DNA from: Algicola sp.
GTDB taxonomy: Bacteria; Bacteroidota; Bacteroidia; Flavobacteriales; Flavobacteriaceae
DNA: 64,000 bases
Direction of reading: 5' to 3'
Assembly (NCBI GenBank): GCA_018222915.1
Contig: JAAEZI010000005.1
Span: 25,131-89,130, forward strand
Part shown: positions 35,005 through 43,198 of the stretch, in pieces
Layout of the letters: each line of letters opens with the position of its first letter
Numbering within the stretch: the first letter of the stretch is position 1
Position numbers and translations under genes: made by a program
The notes under the pieces: model-generated
The model's database searches: none
Told to the model about the DNA's origin: nothing
Seen by the model: the letters and a program-made list of their open reading frames with translations, nothing else

Positions 35005-35613
35005 TTTTAAATCTTGTAGTTGCTCCAAATTGTTCACTGGATTTTCATTGTATTGGAGTGTCCATCCCATTGATTTGGTGAGGATGAAGAATTTAGCCAA
35101 TTCACTGATGAGTCGATTTTGTGCATTGGATTTAAGATCGGAAGCTTCTATCTTTTTTAATAAAGATTTTTGTACTGTCTGTTTAATGGCATTGTAATCC
35201 TTAGCCTCAAATTGATTGAGGAAATCGGCTTGAATATCATAATATTCGAAATCTGGACTTATTTTAATTTCTTCTTTTGGAATACTTAAAATTCGCAACA
35301 CTTTTTGAAGCTCATCTATTTCATATTCGATTTGATTTAAGTCATAACCTATTGTGACATCCGCATTAACAACGACAATCGCTTTTTTCTCAGCTTCTAT
35401 TAAATCGCCAAAAATCGCTTTAGAGTTTTTATATGTAAACACCTCAGAAAAATGTCCTTCAGTCACCACTAACTTTCCCACATTTTTCACCTGTTCTTGT
35501 ATGAGTGCGGTGTTTTCCTTGAGCGTTATTTCATCTTTCCGCTTATCACCACAGTACTTAAAAGTGAGCAAAATAAGCAAAGTGATAACGATTCCAAAAA
35601 GAATTTTTCGCAT
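34999..35613 (-). CDS. DUF4230 membrane-anchored protein
   Basis: A 204-residue protein with one N-terminal membrane helix (residues 3-21) and a mixed alpha/beta body typical of DUF4230 (KNVGKLVVTEGHFSEVFTYKN, KAIVVVNADVTIGYDL). The family is common in Bacteroidota and unstudied. It follows gldB-gldC by 10 bases on the same strand and may be carried on that transcript. Location: inner membrane facing the periplasm. Confidence 0.8.
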   Translation of the reverse strand: MRKILFGIVITLLILLTFKYCGDKRKDEITLKENTALIQEQVKNVGKLVVTEGHFSEVFTYKNSKAIFGDLIEAEKKAIVVVNADVTIGYDLNQIEYEIDELQKVLRILSIPKEEIKISPDFEYYDIQADFLNQFEAKDYNAIKQTVQKSLLKKIEASDLKSNAQNRLISELAKFFILTKSMGWTLQYNENPVNNLEQLQDLKL

Positions 35614-35622
35614 AGTTTTCTT

Positions 35623-35958
35623 TTACTTATTCAACTCCAATTTTTCTGCAAAATAATCACAGAAATCTTTCATTGTGGCTGTCATTTTCTCATCTTGAGT
35701 TGCCCTGTGAAATGTGTTAGACATTTCCACTAAGGTCTGATGAAAAAATTGCTTCATTTCGTCTACAGGCATGTCCTTGGTCCAAAGATCAATTCGCAAG
35801 GTCTCTTTGGCTTTAGAATCCCACACAGAAAGCATTACTGCCTTGGCTTCTTCCTGAGATATACCGCCATCTTCCGCTGACCAATGCAATTTTTCAGGAA
35901 CTCTATTTTCATCGAGTTCTACGCTTAGTTCTATTTTTGAAGTATGTGTTTCTGCCAT
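35623..35958 (-). CDS. gldC: gliding motility protein GldC
   Basis: A 111-residue soluble protein with the GldC pattern ETHTSKIELSVELDENRVPEKLHWSAEDGG and DLWTKDMPVDEMKQFFHQT. GldC is one of the Gld proteins linked to Flavobacterium gliding, and was first found next to GldB. Its start overlaps the gldB stop by one base (35958), so the two are coupled. No signal peptide, which fits a cytoplasmic accessory. Confidence 0.93.
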   Translation of the reverse strand: MAETHTSKIELSVELDENRVPEKLHWSAEDGGISQEEAKAVMLSVWDSKAKETLRIDLWTKDMPVDEMKQFFHQTLVEMSNTFHRATQDEKMTATMKDFCDYFAEKLELNK

Positions 35959-36917
35959 TATTTAGGTGGTTTATAGTTTGAATTGTTAAAAATTTCTATC
36001 GCCTCTGTTTGCAACATTTGCTCTAAGGTGACGTCATTGTTTTTCATGTAAGCTCTCACAATTTGCCAACCTATATATTGGCCCAATCGACCTGGAGTTT
36101 CACGGTCCAATTCCAAGTAGAACTTTGTAAAAGGCGCCTCAGCAATAAATCGACCAGGCAAACTGCTATCGGTGTCGTACAACATTTCGTGGGATACAAA
36201 ATGCCGCCATATCATATCTTCATTAACTTGAGCAAATTCCAACTGATCCTCCGTATACCCAATTTTTTCAGCATCTGTTTTAAAAGGAATCACTTTATCC
36301 TTAAAGTATAATTGCTTTCCAAAATAGATCATTTCGTCCAATAATGTTTTCTTTTGAAGCTGAAAAATGTAACGCTCACTGTAAGCTTTGGCTAAGTCGA
36401 CCACGATCTGTGATGCCTTCATGTTTTCAGTTAAATACCGTGGAATTCCATCATAAAATTCATGATTTGTTCCGAGATAGTTATCAATAGCAATTAAAAC
36501 AATCGTATCTGTAACAACGACTTTATTTCTATAATCGACAAAGTTCGAAAGTGTTACAACTCTTGGTTCAGAGAAGGTTTTATCGTAATACTTCAGGTGT
36601 TGAAACAAGCGTTCAATGTCTAAAGTTTCAGACTTAAAATCATCAAATACTTCCCCAATCGCTTTATTCAATCCAATTTGCAATGTATCCTGCATTCTCT
36701 CTACCCAAACTGAATCTGGAATTCGGTTTGAGAACAAAAAAGGAAATGCCTTTTTTAACTCGTCCAAATTATCAGGTGCTGTATTCGCAAAGGCACGATC
36801 GAATCGTTCAACCATCACATTGGTGTCAATTTTAGCAATTTCAGAGGCAACGCCATCGTCATTTTTACAATTAAAAAGTATGAGAAAAACTAGAGTTAAT
36901 AAAGCTATTTGTTTCAT
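35958..36917 (-). CDS. gldB: gliding motility lipoprotein GldB
   Basis: A 319-residue lipoprotein with lipobox Cys17 (LILFNC) and the GldB features EIAKIDTNVMVERFDRAFAN, FPFLFSNRIPDSVW and FVSHEMLYDTDSSLPGRFI. GldB is needed for gliding and secretion in Flavobacterium johnsoniae. It is first in a gldB-gldC-DUF4230 run, divergent from nadE; that nadE/gldB pairing is seen in other flavobacteria. -7 element at 36994-36987. Confidence 0.93.
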   Translation of the reverse strand: MKQIALLTLVFLILFNCKNDDGVASEIAKIDTNVMVERFDRAFANTAPDNLDELKKAFPFLFSNRIPDSVWVERMQDTLQIGLNKAIGEVFDDFKSETLDIERLFQHLKYYDKTFSEPRVVTLSNFVDYRNKVVVTDTIVLIAIDNYLGTNHEFYDGIPRYLTENMKASQIVVDLAKAYSERYIFQLQKKTLLDEMIYFGKQLYFKDKVIPFKTDAEKIGYTEDQLEFAQVNEDMIWRHFVSHEMLYDTDSSLPGRFIAEAPFTKFYLELDRETPGRLGQYIGWQIVRAYMKNNDVTLEQMLQTEAIEIFNNSNYKPPK

Positions 36918-36973
36918 GTACTGAATTTATAAAAACTTAATCGAGTAAATTTTTATTACTAACGCTATTAGGT

Positions 36974-36981
36974 TATTTTTG
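36974..36981 (+). promoter_or_regulatory. -7 element of nadE
   Basis: TATTTTTG, a full match to TAnnTTTG, 40 bases upstream of the nadE ATG at 37022. It lies 5 bases from the opposing gldB -7 element, so polymerase footprints would overlap. Confidence 0.5.
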
Positions 36982-36986
36982 TTTTG

Positions 36987-36994
36987 CAAAGGTA
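36987..36994 (-). promoter_or_regulatory. -7 element of gldB
   Basis: Reading leftward TACCTTTG at 36994-36987, a full match to TAnnTTTG, about 70 bases upstream of the gldB ATG. No good -33 TTG. Confidence 0.5.
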
Positions 36995-37021
36995 CTCAAT
37001 TAGACTAAAACACTCATTAAA

Positions 37022-37810
37022 ATGCAAACAGAAAAAGTTATTGATCATATCGTAAAATGGTTAAAAGATTATGCCAATAATGCTGGTATGAAAGGATTTG
37101 TAGTTGGGATTTCTGGTGGTATTGATTCTGCAGTGACCTCAACGCTTTGCGCTAAAACCGGATTAGAGGTATTGTGTATTGAAATGCCCATTCATCAGGC
37201 AGCAAGTCATGTAAGTAGAGCTCAGGAACACATTGAACAATTAAAACAACGTTTTCAAAATGTTAGAGACACCAGAGTGGATTTAACGCCTGTTTTTGAA
37301 GAATTTAAAACTGAAGTCTCCTTAGATGGTAAACAGGCCACTGTAGATATGGCCTTAGCCAACACAAGGGCGAGATTAAGAATGACCACTTTGTATTACC
37401 ATGCTGGTCTTTTAGGTTTATTGGTGGCAGGAACTGGAAATAAGGTCGAGGATTTTGGCGTTGGGTTTTACACGAAATATGGCGATGGTGGTGTCGATTT
37501 GAGTCCGATAGCAGACTTACTGAAGTCGGAGGTTTATCAACTGGGAGCGTTCCTAGATGTGCCTGATTCTATTATGGCAGCCGCACCAAGTGATGGTTTG
37601 TTTGGTGATGCTAGAAGTGATGAAGACCAAATTGGGGCATCGTATCCAGAACTGGAATGGGCGATGGCCATGAAAGACCAAGGAAAAACAGAAGCCGATT
37701 TTGAAGGACGTCAAAAAGAAGTGTTTCAGATATTTATGAGATATAATCGATCGAACACACATAAAATGATTCCTATTCCAATTTGCGAAATCCCTAATAA
37801 TTTAAAATAA
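37022..37810 (+). CDS. nadE: NAD synthetase, ammonia type
   Basis: A 262-residue enzyme that amidates nicotinic acid adenine dinucleotide with ATP to give NAD. The PP-loop GISGGIDSAVTS and AGTGNKVEDFGVGFYTKYGDGGVDLSPIADLLKSEVY are diagnostic. There is no N-terminal glutaminase domain, so ammonia is the donor. Divergent from gldB; start chosen as the only plausible ATG after the -7 element. Confidence 0.95.
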   Translation: MQTEKVIDHIVKWLKDYANNAGMKGFVVGISGGIDSAVTSTLCAKTGLEVLCIEMPIHQAASHVSRAQEHIEQLKQRFQNVRDTRVDLTPVFEEFKTEVSLDGKQATVDMALANTRARLRMTTLYYHAGLLGLLVAGTGNKVEDFGVGFYTKYGDGGVDLSPIADLLKSEVYQLGAFLDVPDSIMAAAPSDGLFGDARSDEDQIGASYPELEWAMAMKDQGKTEADFEGRQKEVFQIFMRYNRSNTHKMIPIPICEIPNNLK

Positions 37811-37857
37811 TCCTTGAATTTAATATCGTTAAAAATGGGTTATGTTGATTTTTTTAC

Positions 37858-37865
37858 TAATTTTG
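37858..37865 (+). promoter_or_regulatory. -7 element of the response-regulator gene
   Basis: TAATTTTG, a full match to TAnnTTTG, about 81 bases upstream of the ATG at 37947, predicting a leader of roughly 75 bases. No convincing -33 TTG. Confidence 0.4.
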
Positions 37866-37946
37866 CATTGCAAATCTCCACATTCTTGAATTTATTGATA
37901 TAAGTTCTGGCACTCTATTACTAACTAACCAAAAAATTTATGTATC

Positions 37947-38576
37947 ATGATTAAGGTATTAATCGTTGACAATCATCCTATCGTCACTACTGGCTTTCAG
38001 TTGTTATATGAAAATCATGAAGACATCAAAATAGTCGGTACTGTAGGGAGTGGTGTTGAAATCTTTGAATTTGTAAGAAGACATGACGTGGATGTTATCG
38101 TCTCCGAAATTGAATTACCTGAATTAAATGGTATCACGGCTTTAAGAGCTATTAAAAAAGAGCACAGCCATATTAATATTGTGATGTTCAGTTATCATCC
38201 TGAAGAAATTTATGCCATAAGCACTATTAAAGCAGGTGCTTCCGGCTATGTCTCTAAATCTGCACCTATAGATGTTATTACCAAGGCTATTAAACTGGCT
38301 GCTGAAGGTGAAATACATTTGAGTAATAAAATGTCCAAACATCTCAATTACAATGACACCAAGCAATCTAAGAGTAGAATTTACAAACGTCTTTCAACAC
38401 GCGAAGTTGAAGTTCTTAAATTATTGTCTTCCGGTAAGAAGAACAAGGAAATTGCACAAGAATTAAACATCAACGAAAAAACAGTCAGTACCTATAAAGC
38501 TAGGTTGTTTAAAAAATTGAATGTTAACAACCTCATTGACTTGGTAAATCAAGGGAAGCAATTGGATCTGACTTAA
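37947..38576 (+). CDS. NarL-type response regulator with Glu at the phosphorylation site
   Basis: A 209-residue regulator with a receiver domain (1-120) and a LuxR-type HTH (STREVEVLKLLSSGKKNKEIAQELNINEKTVSTYKARLFKKL). The acid pocket is partly kept (Asp8 and Asn9, VDNHP), but the position normally held by phospho-Asp reads SEIELPELNG, with Glu54. That is a natural D-to-E change, so it may be a constitutive, phosphorylation-independent regulator. No histidine kinase lies nearby. Ends 4 bases into the convergent dnaG. Confidence 0.9.
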   Translation: MIKVLIVDNHPIVTTGFQLLYENHEDIKIVGTVGSGVEIFEFVRRHDVDVIVSEIELPELNGITALRAIKKEHSHINIVMFSYHPEEIYAISTIKAGASGYVSKSAPIDVITKAIKLAAEGEIHLSNKMSKHLNYNDTKQSKSRIYKRLSTREVEVLKLLSSGKKNKEIAQELNINEKTVSTYKARLFKKLNVNNLIDLVNQGKQLDLT

Positions 38577-40540
38577 ATTTTACCTCCAACAACTTTACCC
38601 AGTTTTCTAGACAACAACATTTTTAGTCCTAAATAATCTTTAACATCTTCCAATATCCCTCTGGTATTTGTCTCTTCACGCAAGGTATCATTTTGATACT
38701 CGGCCACTTTTTTATCAATGAGATAACACCTTAGCGTTAAAATCGTTTGTGTAACTAATTGCGCTATGGTATGTTTTTTTTCCTTTGGAATGATGTTATT
38801 ACGCTCCCAATCATGCAGATTGTAACGCTCATCATTCATCAAAATAGTAGTGACGTCACTAGCTAATTGTTGCTCCAGTTGATTGACAAAATTCTTGGTA
38901 GAAAACTCTGGATCTTGGTGAAGCGTATCAATAATAGTGTAATACAATGACTTAAAATTCGGATTGGAGAATTGCATTTCATCCTCTTGCAAATCAAGAT
39001 ATATTTTTTCAAAAACTTTAGCGTTATGCACAACGGGTTCTAGTTTCAGCTCACCATCATCCGTTTCTTTTAAAACCAAATCTTCAAAATCTTCAGTTTC
39101 GGTCCCGTACAACAATAAGATTTCAATAATCTTCCGTTCTAGCTCATATTGCAAATCCACCTTAGGTGCTTTAGGTTCGGGCTTCACAACATTAAAAGCC
39201 TTTTGTTCAGACTTATAAGCTTTTTGACTCTCCTGAGCGTCCTTTTTATTCATCTGTGCCAAGGTACTGAAGAGCACCTCTTCGCTAATATCCATGATGC
39301 GAGAACACTCTTGAATATAGATTTCCTTTTTTATCTGGTCTGGAATTTTTGAAATACTGTTGACGATATCCCTAATGGTTTCCGCTTTCTTTATAGGATC
39401 ATTGTTCGCTTCCTTTATCAGTAGCGATGCTTTAAACTGAATAAAATCTTTGGAGTGGTCTTCGAGAAACTCTTTTAATTCTTCAAGCGTGTTTTGTTTC
39501 GCAAAACTATCTGGGTCTTCACCTTCAGGAAATGAACATACTTTGACATTCATCCCTTGTTCCAAAATAAGATCAATCCCGCGGAGCGATGCTCGAATAC
39601 CAGCAGCATCTCCATCAAAAAGCACGGTAATATTGTTGGTAAGACGATTAATGAGTCGTATCTGTTCTGGTGTTAAAGCGGTACCTGAGGATGCCACCAC
39701 ATTTTTGATACCTGTTTGATAAAACTGAATAACATCTGTATACCCCTCAACCAAGTAGCAATTATCTTCTTTAGCAATGGCTTGTTTCGCATGGTAAATC
39801 CCGTAGAGAATCTTACTCTTATGATACACTTCACTCTCGGGTGAATTCAAGTATTTCGCCGCTTTTTTATCCGTTTTAAGAATGCGTCCACCAAATCCTA
39901 AAACACGTCCGCTCATACTGTGAATTGGAAACATGACACGTCCTTTAAAACGATCAAACTGGCGTTCAGGCTTTACAATGGTTAGTCCTGTTTTTTCAAG
40001 GAAATCTAGTTGATAGCCTTTTTTGATAGCCTCATCAGTAAATGCTTGCCATTCATCCAAGGCATAGCCCAAATTAAATTGCTTGATGGTCTCATTAGTA
40101 AAACCACGCTCTTTAAAATAGCTTAACCCAATAGCCTGCCCTTGATCTGTTTTAAATAAGATACGCTCAAAATAGGATTGTGCAAATTCGTTGACCAAAT
40201 AAAGGCTTTCGCGCTCATTAGCTTCCTGCTTTTGTTCATTGGTCTGCTCCGTTTCCTCGATTTCTATGTTATACTTCTTAGCCAAGTATTTTATAGCTTC
40301 CGGATAGGTAAAGTGCTCATGCTCCATTAAAAATGTCACAGCATTACCTCCTTTGCCACTTGAAAAATCTTTCCAGATTTGCTTGACAGGAGACACCATA
40401 AAGCTCGGTGAACGTTCATCACTAAACGGACTCAATCCTTTGAAATTACTTCCCGCTTTTTTTAATTGCACAAAATCGCCTATAACCTCCTCTACTCGAG
40501 CGGTTTCAAAAACTTGTTCTATCGTGGATTTTGATATCAA
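38573..40540 (-). CDS. dnaG: DNA primase, zinc-ligand-free form
   Basis: A 655-residue primase. The N-terminal domain (residues 1-95) keeps FKGLSPFSDERSPSFMVSP and WKDFSSGKGGNAVTFLM, but the four zinc ligands of the CPFH...CxxC type are Ser, Ser, Asp and Ser. The TOPRIM core has CYLVEGYTDVIQFYQ and TVLFDGDAAG. A C-terminal helicase-binding region follows. It makes RNA primers for replication. I start at TTG 40540 (MISKSTIEQVFETARVEEV); the longer frame runs through the terminator at 40572-40604. Confidence 0.93.
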   Translation of the reverse strand: MISKSTIEQVFETARVEEVIGDFVQLKKAGSNFKGLSPFSDERSPSFMVSPVKQIWKDFSSGKGGNAVTFLMEHEHFTYPEAIKYLAKKYNIEIEETEQTNEQKQEANERESLYLVNEFAQSYFERILFKTDQGQAIGLSYFKERGFTNETIKQFNLGYALDEWQAFTDEAIKKGYQLDFLEKTGLTIVKPERQFDRFKGRVMFPIHSMSGRVLGFGGRILKTDKKAAKYLNSPESEVYHKSKILYGIYHAKQAIAKEDNCYLVEGYTDVIQFYQTGIKNVVASSGTALTPEQIRLINRLTNNITVLFDGDAAGIRASLRGIDLILEQGMNVKVCSFPEGEDPDSFAKQNTLEELKEFLEDHSKDFIQFKASLLIKEANNDPIKKAETIRDIVNSISKIPDQIKKEIYIQECSRIMDISEEVLFSTLAQMNKKDAQESQKAYKSEQKAFNVVKPEPKAPKVDLQYELERKIIEILLLYGTETEDFEDLVLKETDDGELKLEPVVHNAKVFEKIYLDLQEDEMQFSNPNFKSLYYTIIDTLHQDPEFSTKNFVNQLEQQLASDVTTILMNDERYNLHDWERNNIIPKEKKHTIAQLVTQTILTLRCYLIDKKVAEYQNDTLREETNTRGILEDVKDYLGLKMLLSRKLGKVVGGKI

Positions 40541-40571
40541 TTTATAGCATATTAAGAAGCGTAAATTTAAC

Positions 40572-40604
40572 AAAAAAAGCTCCATTTCCGAAGGAAATAG
40601 AGCT
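40572..40604 (-). terminator. terminator after the sigma/anti-sigma/outer-membrane run
   Basis: Reading leftward, stem AGCTCTATTTCC (40604-40593), loop TTC, stem GGAAATGGAGCT (40589-40578, one G-T pair), then seven T's (40578-40572). It ends the run 43093-40629 just before dnaG. Confidence 0.85.
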
Positions 40605-40628
40605 GATAATATAATCATGTTATGAACT

Positions 40629-41702
40629 TTAATCTAAGTCAAATCGCATTCCTATTGACAAGTTGTGTTGATCAAAAGCTTGGTCTTTAAACATGGGACT
40701 TAAATCATACTTCACATACAAGCCTACACCACTGTAACCAATATATCCGCTCAATCCGTAAACAAAAGGTGATGCATTGTAATTACGTCTAATCTTTTGT
40801 TTAACACGATCACCATCTTCTTCAAATCGCAATTTTTGTTGGGTCCCAATATTGAAACCTGCATATCCTCCAAAACCTACTTTAAAATGATCTGAAGTAC
40901 TATATCTAAAATAATCATCGCGCTCAATCTTTCTGGAAGGTCCAAATTCAAAATGAATAGGCACAACTAAATTCGTGATTCGAAACTCTGATTCTTTTAA
41001 TTCACTCGGAAAAACTTCCAAGGTGGTTGTATTTCCATTTTGAACAAAATACCGATCACCCTTTGGTGTCAACTTATTCCATTGTACAGATAATCCATAT
41101 TTGAAACGCATGGCATTTGATTCTTTAAAAACTCTTGTTTTCCATGCCAGACCCAATTCTACGAAACCAGAGGTTAAAAAGGTATATTTATCACCAATTT
41201 TTTGTCCGTCTCCTATCGCATTATTAGCACCTAAGGCAAAGACTAAATCGCTTGTCGTACGTTTGTCATATTTTCTAGGCTTATTTTTTCTTTTGAATTT
41301 GATGCCACTAAACTCACCAAAATTATTGAATCCAATCCTTACTGCGTCCTCAATGTCATCTTCATAGATGGCATCATTGCGTTTGATTAATGCAATTTTG
41401 TTCTCAATAATGGCGATTCTGTTCTCAATGTTTGAAGCCCGTTTTTTGGCCAATTCCATCTTTTTCATTTCAGCTTCAGCTTCTGTGAGTTCACCATTTT
41501 CCATGCGTTGATTTACAGCTTCCACCTCTGCTTTTAGAAATTCCCGCTCTTCATCTTGAATCAATTTCTTTAACCTTTCAAGGTTTTCAATTTTATATTT
41601 CAACGGTGTTGAAACTGAATCTGTTTGAGTTTCTTGTGCATTCACTCGACTAACAATTAGACATAGGGTGACTAGCACTACATACTTTGTAATAGTGTTC
41701 AT
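40629..41702 (-). CDS. outer-membrane beta-barrel protein with coiled-coil linker
   Basis: A 357-residue protein with a signal peptide (MNTITKYVVLVTLCLIVSRVNAQ) and a charged coiled coil at about 35-115 (Glu/Lys/Met-rich). The C-terminal part looks like an outer-membrane barrel, with alternating aromatic strands and a terminal LSIGMRFDLD. Function unknown. Start chosen at ATG 41702; a frame start at 41747 would overlap the anti-sigma gene by 20 bases. It is last in the ECF sigma operon. Confidence 0.8.
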   Translation of the reverse strand: MNTITKYVVLVTLCLIVSRVNAQETQTDSVSTPLKYKIENLERLKKLIQDEEREFLKAEVEAVNQRMENGELTEAEAEMKKMELAKKRASNIENRIAIIENKIALIKRNDAIYEDDIEDAVRIGFNNFGEFSGIKFKRKNKPRKYDKRTTSDLVFALGANNAIGDGQKIGDKYTFLTSGFVELGLAWKTRVFKESNAMRFKYGLSVQWNKLTPKGDRYFVQNGNTTTLEVFPSELKESEFRITNLVVPIHFEFGPSRKIERDDYFRYSTSDHFKVGFGGYAGFNIGTQQKLRFEEDGDRVKQKIRRNYNASPFVYGLSGYIGYSGVGLYVKYDLSPMFKDQAFDQHNLSIGMRFDLD

Positions 41703-41727
41703 AATGTTTGTTTTTAATTGATGTTTA

Positions 41728-42540
41728 TTATTGGTTACGCTCGGCAACTGCAGTCTTTACCGTTCGATAACTAGATTTTAAGCTTTCAAATACTCGTGTT
41801 CTAAAGGATTGTTCAATATCGTACTCTACGTCTTCGAGGAGTGCTCTTGCATCAACCGTTCTGGTAGTTTCACTATATATACGCTCACGCAAAATTTCTT
41901 TTTCTGCCTGTTTCAGAAGGGCTTCTATTTCAGAATCCGAAACAGTACCCTCTTGTAATTCTAGCCTTTTTATTTCCTGAACCACTTCAATAACCTTTGC
42001 CTCTTCCAGACTCATTGTCGCTAACACTTTTTCTTTTTGTGGCTGAGTAATAGCAGCTACAGTAGTTTCAGAATTATGGATAGATATTTTAGGATCTTCT
42101 TCAATAACATTGACCTTGGGAACGTTTTGAGATGCCACTAGCAACTCTGATTCTTCCTTTCTAGTAGTTACTGAAGTATTCATCTCGAGTACATCCTCAT
42201 TCGTCTTAATATTATCATCTATATTTTCAAACAACTCAGTAGCCAGTTTATCTTGCTGAGACTTCATAACGGGTTCCTTCTTAACATCCGTTTTCATTTC
42301 CGTTTCAACAATAACTGGTGAGATATTAGAACTTTCAGGAGATTTAAAAAACAGGGTTGTTACTAGTAACACACCAACCAAACTTGCCGCTATGCCTACA
42401 TAGAGAAATAACCCTTTAGACTTACGCTTGTCACGCGACTCTAATTGATCTTCAAGTTTTCCCCAAGCATCTGCTGACGGCTGAAGCGTTCGCTTTTCTA
42501 ATTTTTGTTTTATATTTTCATCAAACTTAATTGGTGCCAT
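41728..42540 (-). CDS. single-pass anti-sigma-like protein
   Basis: A 270-residue protein with a cytoplasmic N-terminus (IKFDENIKQKLEKRTLQPSADAWGKLEDQLESRD), one membrane helix at about residues 44-65 and a long, Glu/Thr/Lys-rich periplasmic or linker part. Immediately downstream of an ECF sigma gene and overlapping it by 14 bases, it has the layout of Bacteroidota anti-sigma factors. The W-containing N-terminal motif is often seen in that group. Anti-sigma role is inferred from position. Confidence 0.75.
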   Translation of the reverse strand: MAPIKFDENIKQKLEKRTLQPSADAWGKLEDQLESRDKRKSKGLFLYVGIAASLVGVLLVTTLFFKSPESSNISPVIVETEMKTDVKKEPVMKSQQDKLATELFENIDDNIKTNEDVLEMNTSVTTRKEESELLVASQNVPKVNVIEEDPKISIHNSETTVAAITQPQKEKVLATMSLEEAKVIEVVQEIKRLELQEGTVSDSEIEALLKQAEKEILRERIYSETTRTVDARALLEDVEYDIEQSFRTRVFESLKSSYRTVKTAVAERNQ

Positions 42541-43093
42541 AACTCGTGGTATTAATGTCTTTAATTTTCTTTTGAAGCATTTGTCTTGCCTTGAACAGTT
42601 GTGATTTTGAGGTGCCTAATGAAATATTCAAAATTTCAGCAATCTCTTGGTGTTTGTAACCCTCTATAGCATACATCACAAACACGACCTTATAACCTTC
42701 AGGCAGCTCATCAATAAGCTGTTGAATCTGCGCCACCTCTATCTGGGATTCTACATTGTTGTACGGCTCCTGTTGTAATTGGTCCTCTTCAACCGAAAAT
42801 TCCATCTGTTTCTGTTGGCGTAAAAAAGAGATACTTTCTCTTACCATGATTCGTCTTAACCAACCTTCAAAACTTCCTTCATTTTTAAAGTTTTTCAGAT
42901 TCACAAATGCTTTATAAAAAGCGTTTAACATCACAGACTCGGCATGTTGCATATCCTTTACATAATAACGACAAACACTCAACATTTTTGGCGCATGGAT
43001 TTCAAACAAAGTTTGCTGCGCATTGCGCTTTCCTTTTGCTGCCTTTTTTAAAAGGGTTGTATTGTTCTTATGATGTAATTGAATGACTTTCAA
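42527..43093 (-). CDS. ECF sigma-70 factor
   Basis: A 188-residue sigma factor. Region 2 (residues about 25-90) has AESVMLNAFYKAFVNLKNFKNEGSFEGWLRRIMVRESISFLR. Region 4 (about 125-180) has IDELPEGYKVVFVMYAIEGYKHQEIAEILNISLGTSKSQLFKARQML. It starts at a TTG (43093), the only start in the frame before region 2. It heads a three-gene unit with the anti-sigma-like and outer-membrane genes, and probably answers envelope signals. Confidence 0.9.
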   Translation of the reverse strand: MKVIQLHHKNNTTLLKKAAKGKRNAQQTLFEIHAPKMLSVCRYYVKDMQHAESVMLNAFYKAFVNLKNFKNEGSFEGWLRRIMVRESISFLRQQKQMEFSVEEDQLQQEPYNNVESQIEVAQIQQLIDELPEGYKVVFVMYAIEGYKHQEIAEILNISLGTSKSQLFKARQMLQKKIKDINTTSYGTN

Positions 43094-43198
43094 GATTACT
43101 TATGTTTTGCCTTCTATTTATATAGACGCTTTATTTAAAAAAATGGTTGCCTGCGTGTGAAAAAAAATTACAAAATACTATATTTCAGTAATATAAAT

